Shown: piece after piece, positions 45,656 to 56,618 of the stretch
How the letters are laid out: each line of letters begins with the position of its first letter
Position numbering within the stretch: the stretch's first letter is position 1
Assembly: GCF_964355755.1 (NCBI RefSeq)
Contig: NC_092680.1
Span: 21,243,001 to 21,307,000, forward strand
Source: Antedon mediterranea
Taxonomy: Eukaryota > Echinodermata > Crinoidea > Comatulida > Antedonidae
Length of the DNA: 64,000 bases
Direction: 5' to 3'
Notes under the pieces: model-generated
Databases searched by the model: none
What the model was told of the DNA's origin: nothing
Seen by the model: the letters and a program-made list of their open reading frames with translations, nothing else
Position numbers and translations under genes: made by a program

Positions 45656-47749
45656 ACACTCAACTTGTCTTCGTCATACTAACCAATCAAATAATAGCTC
45701 TGAAAGAAGGAAATGTTGTGATGGATTCAATAACACTACTTCCTTACTGTAACTACGTATTCTAGCCGCACCTTCTAGCCTACAATACAAATTACAACTT
45801 ATATTGGATGTGGGTATTAAATGACTAACTAATACCATAGTCTATAGACAACAAAAATAAATACATGTTACAACCAATAATGAATATATTAATATAGTGA
45901 ATGACAAAAAATATGAGTGGAAAAGGGAGGCCACACACAGCAAGCAAGCTTTAAATTGTGTTCCTGTCAAAATTAACATCATGGGCGAAACGACTTCTTT
46001 TATATACGACTGCACTGTGACATAACTTTTTTTACAAGACACGTCTCTACTAAAGCTAAACTAGGACTAGCCCTGGGCTTAGCTTTGAACCGTGACATTG
46101 CTACAACGTGACAAGACGCACTAGGTCTAGGCTAGGTTAGATAAGTATTAATACAACGTACGGATTGATCATAAACATGTACAAACCATTTAAAATTGTT
46201 CAAACTGCTGAAAAAAGAAGGTTATTTTTTAACGAATTCAATTTTATTTTTCATGGTTGAGTGCTCCCGAATCCATCCCACAACGCGTATCTTATGTCAA
46301 ATTTTCCGTTTTAAACGCGTATGTCACAATATTCCAACAAGATTACATGTAATTCTATCGTACTCTTTTAGAGATAAACGAGTTTTAGGTAATTCAGACG
46401 AGAGGCTTATGGGGAGAGAAAATCCATCATCTTTATAATTTGCGCCCTCTATTTAATTGACGACATTTTCCACCCACAATCGATAAAAACAGTGTATGTA
46501 GGCCTAAGTATGATATTATTCTTGTATTTATGTATTATATTACAATTTCTTCATTATTCGTTTTGTGCGTTTTAGAAATTTCTATATTCTAATTTCTTTA
46601 CTGTACAGTAACAGTGTGTATAAGCCAATATATTGGCTTGAAATTGGTTCATGAACATATCATTTCCGGATATGTTTTACACAGCTAGGCTAACGATTGA
46701 CATGCTGATGTTTGTTATGAAAGGTCACACAGTGGGCGTACCGTGATTTGAAAATGGCCAGTCTGTTACGTGGGCCTAGGTGTTTTTACCTTTTTCAAAT
46801 TTCCAGTTGATACTAAACTAATTAACCAAATGCAGTATACCCACTAACAGGCTAGGCCTAGCTAGGCCAATGTTGTAGATTCATCAAATTTAAACTAATT
46901 TAATTAATGAACACAAACAAAAACTGATCAGATATAGGCCCTAACTAATACATATATAATAACGTCACATGATGATTAAATATATGATGATTCATCATCA
47001 TTTTAACATAGTAAGCCTACAGTTTTTACAAGGTAGCCTTATTTTTCTTAAATTATATCCACTAAACTAATAAACTTCTAAATGAATATGTGTGATGATA
47101 TTTATAATTTGATGATTCATTTTTTTTGTCTTATGTAGGATTGACCCACTTTTATTTCTTCATCAATAAAATGTTCGTTTACAATGCATTGCACTTGAGT
47201 AATGTAATGATACAATACAATATAACTGACATTAAATAACTGTCAGTACATCTGATATCTCACTCCTACCATTTTTTGCATTTTATATATAATAGTAAGG
47301 AAAGAAGAAAGAAACTAATATTTTCCTCTATGTTATACACTCTTACACGTTTTTCAATCCTTAACAATGTACGTATAATTTAACAGAATTCTTTATTTTA
47401 TAACTCTTTTTATCTCTTTCAGGCAATCAAAAAATAGTTATATTTTACTTTACCTAAATATCAATTTTATAAACGTTAATTTTATACCTTGCTAAATTGT
47501 TACGGTCCATATCTGACCACATTTTTTTTGCCTTTTCTTTATTTATTAAAAACTCACAATTGATTATACCTTCTAACTCAGCAGTAAACATTAACCATGG
47601 AGATTTTTTAACAAGTCCAAGTCTATGTCTGACTTGATGATTCATTGATTATGTTTGATCTACTTTAAAAAATCTTAGATACAGTAATTATCTTTAGCAT
47701 TTGAGGGTCAATATATATTTACATACTGGATTCAACAAAGTATTCCAAA
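45656..47749. other. Divergent spacer upstream of syntaxin gene
   Basis: It must contain the promoters of the 148-aa protein gene and the syntaxin gene. TAGGCCTA palindromes cluster at 46500 and 46855. A possible minus-strand coding piece is listed separately at 47454-47645. Otherwise AT-rich with no visible structure. Confidence 0.5.
47454..47645 (-). other. Possible coding fragment of unknown identity, head to head with syntaxin gene
   Basis: A 63-codon open frame starts with a true ATG at 47645, only 104 bp from the divergent syntaxin ATG. Its composition looks protein-like (HRLGLVKKSPWLMFTAEL, then KEKAKKMWSDMDRNNLARYK), loosely recalling two helices of an HMG box with the W and Y of that fold, but this is a weak resemblance. 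The TAG stop is followed directly by GTAAAG, a possible donor. It could be a small gene, a terminal exon, a decayed gene copy or chance. Confidence 0.25.
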
Positions 47750-50700
47750 ATGGCATCTTATGGCAAGGGGGACTTTGGATCAGAGGCCTATGACGCTTCC
47801 TACAGTAACTCTGGTATGTGTTGTATTTCATATCGATTTTTATAAAACTTGTGATTTTGAATTGTCACATGTCATGTAATGAGTATATTACGCCCTAGCT
47901 GATTTGAATATCTGATTTATGTAGTATTCTGCCTCACAGTTTATTCAATATGACATACTGTTTTGGTTTTCATGTACAGTTTTTTTCTTTAATACAGTAC
48001 AAAAAGTTATGTAGCTTTACTCATCCAGTATACAGTAAACTATTACACACTATTTTTTATACAATTTTATTGAAAAATGCTTAACAATTGGAATTAGTTC
48101 ATTATGATATCACTAAATCTTTACTAAAAAGTATGCTAATATTTTTAATTATCTTATAAATGACAGGAAGAAGTAATACATCTGATTTCAACAGACTATC
48201 ACAGGTTATTGGTAGTAATATTCAGAAAATTAATACAAATGGTAAGTTTTTATATCATAAAGGATTCAAATTGTTCTCTGTCTGATGGGTTAGTCACTAA
48301 GGTACCAAGCTTGATTAGCTTCAGCTATATCTTGGCTACCTTTTGTATTAAATTGTTTTTGTTTGATACAATAAAGAAGAAGAAGAATGTAATGGTTGAA
48401 AACCAAGAATTTTGTAGTAACTTACTCCTGGTAAATATGTCTAAACAGAGTAACTGCTCTTAAATGGTCTTTCGCACTTGTTCTGGTTGGTGCCGACAAA
48501 TCAAATTGAGCGTTGATGTTTTTTCTTAACGACACTCCATGCGGCTATGCGCCAATCGATAAGCACGTAGCCATGTTAAAACAAAACATTGACATTTGAT
48601 TTGCCGGAGCAGAACCGTGCCGAACTGGTGTGAAAGACCCTTTACTCTGTCATATTGTTTTAGTCCAGCCTACCTAGTGAACCTGTAATTTCTATTCTAT
48701 GAATTAAAAAACATTTGTACCATTATGTTACAGTTGGTGAAGTACAGCGAATGGTTGAAAAACTGGGAACACACGATGATAATCACAACTTACGAACAAA
48801 ACTGTAAGAAATCACATTTAATATTATACATACTTAATTCATTAAGTTTACCTCTGTATTCCCACACTCTTTCTCTTTTGATTTAAGGCAGAAACAAACA
48901 AGGGGAACATGTGCCAATTGCATCTATATTCTTGAGGCACCAATAAACTGAATAAAATGGATGTTTGTAAAGTTAAAAGCTGTGTAATTTCATACTGTAT
49001 GTGTCTTTAATTTTGTAATTTAGGGATGAGGTTCAACATTTCACCAACCAACTGGCAAAAGATACTAACAAATACTTGAAAGAAATGGCTTCACTGTCAC
49101 TATCAGGACAAGATACGGTATGTCATCATTATTTATAATAATAATAATTTTATTTAAAAACGGATGGAACACTTGAATCACCAGACTGGTGTTTTTCACA
49201 AGGCTGTTACTTACTATAAAGCTATTTACACAAGTTATCATTTACAGTACATAAAACAAAAAGTACAAAAACTATAAACAAAAAAAAAGCAAAGAGAGAT
49301 CTGATACAATTTTTTTGTTTAAATTTCATGAAAAACACGGAGGTTCAGGTATATCTTATATATATAGTGAAGTGAAACACTCACTCAACACACTGATGCC
49401 TATTTAACAGTGTTGGCCTGACATATACTTTTTCAGATAATTTTGTAATAGGGGTATGCTCTTTAAATCATTAATATACAGTATGAATGCAATTTATTGA
49501 ATTTATTTATTCTGTCTTTATACTGAATGACACTTTTAGTGCTAAAGCATTGATTTCCAAAATGGTTCTTTCAGTACAGAACATTAACAATAATATAATA
49601 AAAATAATTCAATGACAACTAACAAAGTAATCACATTGCAATGCAAAGACATTATTACAATTGCTTTTGTAATGAAATTCTGATGTATTCTTAAACTGCT
49701 ATACCTCTTCAGCATCTTATGACCTCTGACCTATACACCATGTTTTATTTTGCCTTTAGTACTACTTTAGCTAATTCTTTTTAAATCTTTACTATGCTAG
49801 AGGCAAGCAAGGATGCAGAAAGAGAGATTGACAAACGACTTCTCTACATCATTGAACCAATTCCAACGTGTACAGCGAGAAGCCGCCCAAAAACAGCGTG
49901 ATTGCGTGAATAGAGTGAGGGCGAATTCTGGATTAGGAGGATCATCAACGGTATGTAATAACCAACATGGTTCAGATTTGTTTAAACAGTGCTTATTTTC
50001 AGCATAGAGATTACGATTGGTTAAAACTAATTTATATTAAACAGTACGTCAATATTGCATCAATTCATAAAATAGGTGTTCAGAAATTAGATGCTTTACT
50101 GTCTATAATAATACAGGTCACAATATAGTTTTCATGGAAATTCCACATTTCTTGTGATCCTAAAGGATAATAATTTGTTTTCCAGAATCCTTATGATGAC
50201 TCCACACACAGTGATGATTTGCTCAATCTTGGGTAAGACATAATTTACAATACAGTTATTTCTATCATAAAAGTGTATCCTTACCATAGTGGCTTTAATA
50301 TCACAGTCAGTCTATTATTAAACATGTTAATGAATGTTTTGTATTTGAAAATATTCCATTTGTTGGAATCCTGACTGTCCTTATGTTAAACTTGTCTCCA
50401 CGCGTCATAGACAGAAGTTGAGTTGACAGATCGCAGTTCCTCAGATGAGTTGAGTTACATAGCATAACAACAACAACAAAATAGAGGTCTAGTGGGATGC
50501 AGGAGTGATATTGTTATAAGCATCAACATGCAGTGTCTATAAGCGCTAACTGTATACAGTCAATAGCCACCATATGTGATCTAGTATCACGGTTACTAGG
50601 ACCAGTACCTCATTGAATAGAACAATACAATATACTTGTTACTAAGTAGACTTCTAGTTAGTTGGTAGATCATGCAATGTCAATTTGTGTTGTTTTTCTA

Positions 50701-52731
50701 CAGTGGTTCCTCAGGGACTAACACATCACAAGTGATGTTACAAGAAGATGATCTGGATGCCTTACAAGAAAGAGAAGCACAGCTTAAAAAGTTAGAGGTA
50801 TGTGTACAATCACTTAAATAATAATAACTACATCAGTTAAACACCCTCACCACCATCATCATTGCATTTTTAAGTTTCTCTCTCTTGTGGCAGCAGGTAC
50901 AGTACATTTGCCCTTCAAATATTTTATAGTTAAAGTAGAATAAAGTTACTAAGATTGTCATTTTATTGTGTTTATTTACAGTCAGATATTTTGGATGTAA
51001 ATCACATTTTTAAGGATCTTGCGCATATTGTCCATGAACAAGGGGAAATGGTCGGTAAGTAGTAAAAACTGTGTCTCCTTCACCTGCCATTCCAAAAGGT
51101 CTATCAATGACTGCTGTGACTACCTGGTATCCCAACTCACCTGCCATTCCAAAAGGTCTATCAATGACTGCTGTGACTACCTGGTATCCCAACTCACCTG
51201 CCATTCCAAAAGGTCTATCAATGACTGCTGTGACTACCTGGTATCCCAACTCACCTGCCATTCCAAAAGGTCTATCAATGACTGCTGTGACTACCTGGTA
51301 TCCCAACTCACCTGCCATTCCAAAAGGTCTATCAATGACTGCTGTGACTACCTGGTATCCCAACTCACCTGCCATTCCAAAAGGTCTATCAATGACTGCT
51401 GTGACTACCTGGTATCCCAACTCACCTGCCATTCCAAAAGGTCTATCAATGACTGCTGTGACTACCTGGTATCCCAACTCTGTTTAAGCTATACACAGGC
51501 TAACCCATCCAGCCTGACAAAGTAATGCCAGTTGATATTCAGATGTCCTCTTAAATTGCCAGTTGATATTCATAGATTTTTGAAATTTCAATACAATACA
51601 TAATAAAGAACAAAAGAAGACTTCAAATAAGTCTTGGTAAGCAATCGGTTAAATATTAATTTTTTGGTTCGTTTTGTAGATAGTATAGAAGCAAATGTAG
51701 AGTCATCAGAAATGCATGTTGAACAAGCTAATGTACAGCTACACAAAGCCAGAGATTATCAGGTACTCTAGCACTATCTATTATTGTTATTCTCTGTTAT
51801 ATAAATGTTTATATCGACTTGAATTTGGCCAAGACGGTTTGGGGCCGACTTGACCTGCACCCAATATAAATATCAACAATATAGAGTATCACGGTGTGAC
51901 ATCACAACAATAAAGGGCGCTAGCCAACCAAAAAATGTGTTCAACTCTACTATGTTGATAAACAGTAAAGATCTGTATTTCTATCAAATTGTGTATTTTT
52001 TTTTTTTTTTAAACTGTAGTTGGAAAATAAATTGATTATATATATTATTAATAGAACAAATGTTTAGTGATCTTTTGAAATTTTAGTTTGTTTTTATTGA
52101 AAACTATTAAGTTTTAAAATGACTACTTCAATAAGCCTATTCCAAACCATTGGTGACCTTGGAGTCACTCAGGCAGGATGAACGCAGCGCCACCTACCGT
52201 TGTGACGTCAGCACCGTGATATTCTATAGTTGCCCCTAACTAAGAATTTAAATAGTCTGTTTAATATGCAGTTTCTAAATTGTTACCACATTTTAAAACT
52301 TAAGTTTGTGCAATATAGTGTGTATACTCTATATATGTTTTATATTTTCTATTATTATCTGTTTTTTATCGTACTAATATTTACCAATCCAAGATAAATT
52401 TCTATTGTTATTTTATTATGATTATGGACAAACATTTCATTATTCATAAGACAACTTTGGCGGTTATGATATGTGTACACATTATTAACTTGTACACTAT
52501 TCACGCAAGTATTGAACATTCAACAATAAAACAAAGAATTATCAGTGGTGGCAGTGACTTTAACTCATAAACCAAGAAATAAGTAGCTCTTTTATTTCCA
52601 GTTTTTTCACTAAATATATTTTGTTTTATTTACAGAAAAAATCAAGAAAGAAAATGTGCTGTATATTTGTTTTTTGTATTGTTCTGTTAGCTATCATTGC
52701 GCTTGTTCTGTATTTAACACTCAAACCATGA
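47750..52731 (+). CDS. stx12: Syntaxin-12/7-like Qa-SNARE, 10 exons, complete
   Basis: Exons 47750-47813, 48167-48241, 48734-48803, 49024-49117, 49801-49950, 50186-50232, 50704-50797, 50982-51054, 51680-51762 and 52636-52731 join in frame to 281 aa, close to vertebrate STX12 (276). Endosomal Qa-SNAREs of this group drive fusion of early and late endosomes. The N-terminal part (about 25-140) fits the three-helix Habc regulator. The SNARE motif spans about 187-248, with the ionic zero-layer glutamine at Q218 in HEQG. A basic KKSRKK stretch precedes the single C-terminal membrane anchor (about 257-279). Introns 2, 8 and 9 hold a MITE, a 57-bp minisatellite and another inverted-repeat element. 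STX7 is the alternative name; the paralogue cannot be settled here. Confidence 0.95.
48300..48388 (+). repeat. Possible LINE 3' tail in syntaxin intron 2
   Basis: GTTTGATACAATAAAGAAGA plus further AGA repeats is the tail style of CR1/L2-like non-LTR retrotransposons. No coding portion seen. Confidence 0.4.
48465..48640. mobile_element. MITE family C in syntaxin intron 2
   Basis: About 176 bp: begins TGGTCTTTCGCACTTGTTC and ends GGTGTGAAAGACCC; further inside, GCCGACAAATCAAAT pairs with ATTTGATTTGCCGG. The arms are inverted with moderate divergence and the element is non-coding. This is the only copy I noticed in the window. Confidence 0.75.
51081..51479 (+). repeat. 57-bp minisatellite, 7 essentially identical copies, in syntaxin intron 8
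   Basis: Seven 57-bp units, CACCTGCCATTCCAAAAGGT followed by CTATCAATGACTGCTGTGAC and TACCTGGTATCCCAACT, begin 27 bp after the exon 8 donor (51055). I see no differences between full units. Because 57 is divisible by three, several frames stay open on both strands, giving spurious proteins of 138-168 aa. Confidence 0.97.
51879..52230. mobile_element. Terminal-inverted-repeat element in syntaxin intron 9
   Basis: The left end (TATAGAGTATCACGGTGTGA, then GGGCGCTAGCC) is inverted relative to the right end (GCAGCGCCACC, then GACGTCAGCACCGTGATATT and CTATAG). Length about 350 bp, AT-rich centre with a poly-T run, no coding capacity. It fits a non-autonomous DNA transposon. Confidence 0.65.
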
Positions 52732-54311
52732 TAGATCATCTGATAGATCACATGACATATCACATGATATATGTAAGATACATATCAAAGCGCTAAGTGT
52801 ACAAACAGATAAATATATTATTATTATTATTGGGTGGGGCTATATGCACAGTGACTATATGTACAAATGACAAGAAATTATACTATACGCACAGCAACTA
52901 GGTGTGTGTCTACACATAATAGTATTTATATACGCCCGGTAGCATGTTGTATCTTAAACTGAAAATGTTGTTCTATAGTATCAACCACCACCTTTACACA
53001 AACCTCATCTTTTTGCTACAGCTAACTATCATAACCATAACTGTAATCTTTATCATATGTATGTATAATATAATATACCATTACCTTCAATGCACAACCG
53101 CTGTGCGTACATCCATTCCCATTCTGGTTAAACTTTTTTTACTAGGCAGAATATATTATGTATATATATTGGGATTTTTTATTTTAGAATTTTAACCGTT
53201 TACACAAATTAGTAATAAATACTTCAGTATATTACAAAACAATCATCACACATGCTCATTTGATTTCACTAATGAAAAACAGTAATCGTAAAGTCTACAT
53301 AAGCAACCCACAAATGTGAATCTCTGCATTAAATTAAGTCCCAGAAGGACCACTAATTAACTTGCTATCAAATAAGAAAGTTCTTACTCTAAATATTTCA
53401 ATCTATTTAAAGCTGCGTTCACACTGAGAAGACTACAGTACAGGCTAAATTAACTTTGCTTTCACACACATACGTTTTGTACAGAAACCAAAATGATTAG
53501 TGTGAATATTATCACTAATAAACGTTACACTAATTTTTCATGTGCTGTAGCTGAGGTCAGTTACATTTTTTTCATCCAACTTTTTAATCCAATTATTATG
53601 TGCCATTAAAATGGAATATTAAATTTTTGTATACAGTACTTCTTTAAGAAAGTATAGTAAACAATTATTAGTTTCAACTACCGTAAAACAAGACAGGTTT
53701 GATAAATGCTTTACCAGTAATTTAGTCCTTTCAGACAGACTCTAAAAATGAAACTGTACATTGGCATGATACTCACATGGCTCATCAATAATGTTATTAA
53801 ATTACAGATTACAGTATATAATGTAATATTTCAAATGTAACAATGTTTTAGAATAATGTGAATTTACCCTGTAGTAATACTTTAAATAAACTTTAAAAAC
53901 AATATTACCAAAATAATGTGGAATGGTTCAAGAATATTAAATGAAATTAGCTACGGTATATTAAATAGAAGGCACTTGGCACAACATATAGGCCTACATT
54001 ATAATTCAACACAATTCTTCAACATTTAGATTGAACACTTACATTGTAGGTACAGGTTGAAAGTAAACACAGTAAGAAAATAATATATTGACAGTTTTGT
54101 AATTATTTGTACATATGTTTAATCAGCATTATAATGTTGTCTAAAATGTCTGTCCAGTACTCCGTATAATGTTCCTATATAACATTCAGTGGATATCGAA
54201 CAATCCCACTGTATTAATAGGAAAACGACGGGATAAAACACACTGATTTTATTTCAACAAACTAATACTAAACTAAGTATTGTGACTATAATTAAAATGT
54301 TAACGTATTAA

Positions 54312-54550
54312 GAATTCAGCTTGGAAGGACATACACTCAAGTTTGACCAATGAAAAGCGACAGTTCCGAGTAATCGTGCGGCGCGTACGTCTTTGCGTTG
54401 CATCCTGAAGCGTGGTTACCACTAAGATGCAACGCAATGGACTTAGACCCATAACGCGCAAGAAGCGAGTTGACCAATGACATAAATAATCCATCGCTTG
54501 TGATTGATTGGTCAATTCACTTGCGCTTACGTCCTAATGGGAACCAAATA
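54312..54550. mobile_element. Composite MITE family B locus, two adjacent copies
   Basis: Left copy (about 54312-54415): AGCTTGGAAGGACATACAC to TCTTTGCGTTGCATCC. Right copy (about 54412-54550): GTGGTTACCACTAAGATGC to TTACGTCCTAATGGGAACC, with inner TTGACCAATGACATAAAT and its near complement. They abut or are nested. Confidence 0.7.
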
Positions 54551-55313
54551 TTACAACCCATCCCTTTTCTAGATATAGAAAACATTCCTATTTCTGATAT
54601 TCTATTATTTATAGTTTTCTGTATCACTGTGGTTATTCTTATCAATTATTGTAAATAGGAGACTGATCTAAACCCAGTAGTTATACTGTTGAAATTGCAT
54701 TATCGATTCTCTATGTAATTATACATTCATAGTAATACTATATATAGATATAGGAGGTGAACAATTTAAGGAAATATACTGCTTTATACAAGGGATAAAA
54801 TGTATTTACTATACTGTTTAAGACATTGTCACCAAATATGAGTTTAATGATTGTATAACGTGTGCGTTTGATTCAAATAATAAATTTAGGAGCGGCACAA
54901 GTTATGGCATTATGATAATACGATTGTCGGCGTAATCTTTTACATTTTCCTTTTCTGTCACTTTTATTTTCGATGAAATGTCTGCGTTATCGATTATCGT
55001 GAACCGAATATCGCGCTTAGATGAGGTTTATAAAAGTGAATGTGTATAGATAATAAGAATGAATTATGTAATGGAATCGTATTACCATTTAGAAAATGTA
55101 ACTTTCAGAGTTGAATAAATTGTGTTCCAGATTATTAGAAAGGGCCTTGTGGGAGGATTTGTAACCCAGTGTGTATAATTGGTCTTGAATATTTTATGTG
55201 TATAAAAAAATGTGAATAAAAATCGTGATTTTCATTACTCGAGCTACGTCATATTTTTATGAAGGAACAATACATGAAAACCAAATAACACTTTTACTTT
55301 GAATCATGGTCAA

Positions 55314-55400
55314 TAGGTGAAGAAGACCAACTTGTATGGTCAATAGGTGAAGAAGACCAACTTGTATGGTCAATAGGTGAAGAAGACAAACTTGTATGGT
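55314..55400 (+). repeat. 30-bp tandem repeat, 3 copies
   Basis: The unit ATGGTCAATAGGTGAAGAAG plus ACCAACTTGT occurs three times, with one C/A difference in the last copy. Confidence 0.95.
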
Positions 55401-56618
55401 TTCTGATCGCCAATTGTTGGGTTTGTGAAAATTATTTAGCCCTCTGTGGTTTGTTTTCGGTGAATATTCGAAAAGTACCAGTCTTATTTTCTTTTTTATT
55501 TTAGTCCACCAACTTTTTCGTTTTTTTGTCTCGAAAACCTCAAATACATATGAAACGTTAAAGGCCTATGTGCCAAAATATTTATCTTTTTTCTAATATT
55601 AACCTAGAACCTAGCGATAGCACATGAGAATACCGGGTGTAATAATATAACGACCAGTATACGATATCAATATCATCATCTCCACTAAAACTAAATTAAA
55701 ACAAAAACATAAGCTTTAATTTTTCAATTTTTCTTTTCGTTTTATTATATAAAACATCAAATAACAAATATACATTTATATACTGCACCACATTATTCAA
55801 AGAAACCTCAACAAACAAAATGGTAGTATTATTATTGGTGGTAAATATCAGAGAAAATGGAGACAAAATAAAAGCTATCCAACCTTTTATTGTTTTTGCG
55901 CGTAATTATATTGATAGGATCCAGTCCAATCAGTACAAAATAAAATGACTTTACCAATATTAACATATTAATCAGCACAATGTTAACAGAACATTTTATT
56001 GGCTACATAATGACTCTTTAAGAGCTCACAATATAGGCCTATAATGCATCGTGATGATGTACAGACCTTTATACATTATTTTAAATAGACACCCTTTTAA
56101 GCAAGTAATGTGTAAGGAAGATCATAGACAAACGAAGATAATGGAATAATTATTGAAAAAATTAAGAGCACGAGTAAAAGAATAAGTAATCTTCAAAATA
56201 TAAAAATAAATCCAACATAGTTACAGATGTTCACACTTTAAATTTATAATTATGATTATTCGATAAAATGTATTTCTGTCCAAAATAATACTGATAATTA
56301 TCATCCGCTTCTTCGACCACAGCAGATAGCCACCCGCGTTGATGTGTGCTATTTATGGTATCTGTACCATGTTAGCGTTTTGACGTTACCACGGATTCAA
56401 AACAGAAAACAATATTCTGCAAACACTGCATCTTCGATTAAATTCCGTTCTACGTAGAGAAACGCAGGTGGTTTTATTGCGCTTTTAAAGGAAGTCCGTT
56501 TGCTCGACTCTCAAACAACAGCATTTATCGTCAACGCGTGACGTGGCGTGACGCGGCTTCACGCAAGTGACGTCATATTGCATAATTATTGATATTCCTA
56601 AATCGTTCTCAAACTTCA

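Larger units (their letters stand above)
52732..56618. other. Convergent spacer between syntaxin and stathmin-domain genes
   Basis: It holds the 3'UTRs of both genes, AT-rich and without visible coding exons. Included are a composite family B MITE (54312-54550) and a 30-bp tandem triplication (55314-55400). A possible syntaxin poly(A) signal lies near 53210, but several AATAAA words exist. Confidence 0.5.

Noticed and set aside
51081-51479. Regular repeats that might suggest a CRISPR array
   Set aside because: The units are directly contiguous, with no unique spacers, and the sequence is eukaryotic.
51010-51525. Open frames of 138-168 aa on both strands with repeated 19-residue units
   Set aside because: They are read from the 57-bp intronic minisatellite, whose length is divisible by three; the flanking splice sites of syntaxin show the region is an intron.
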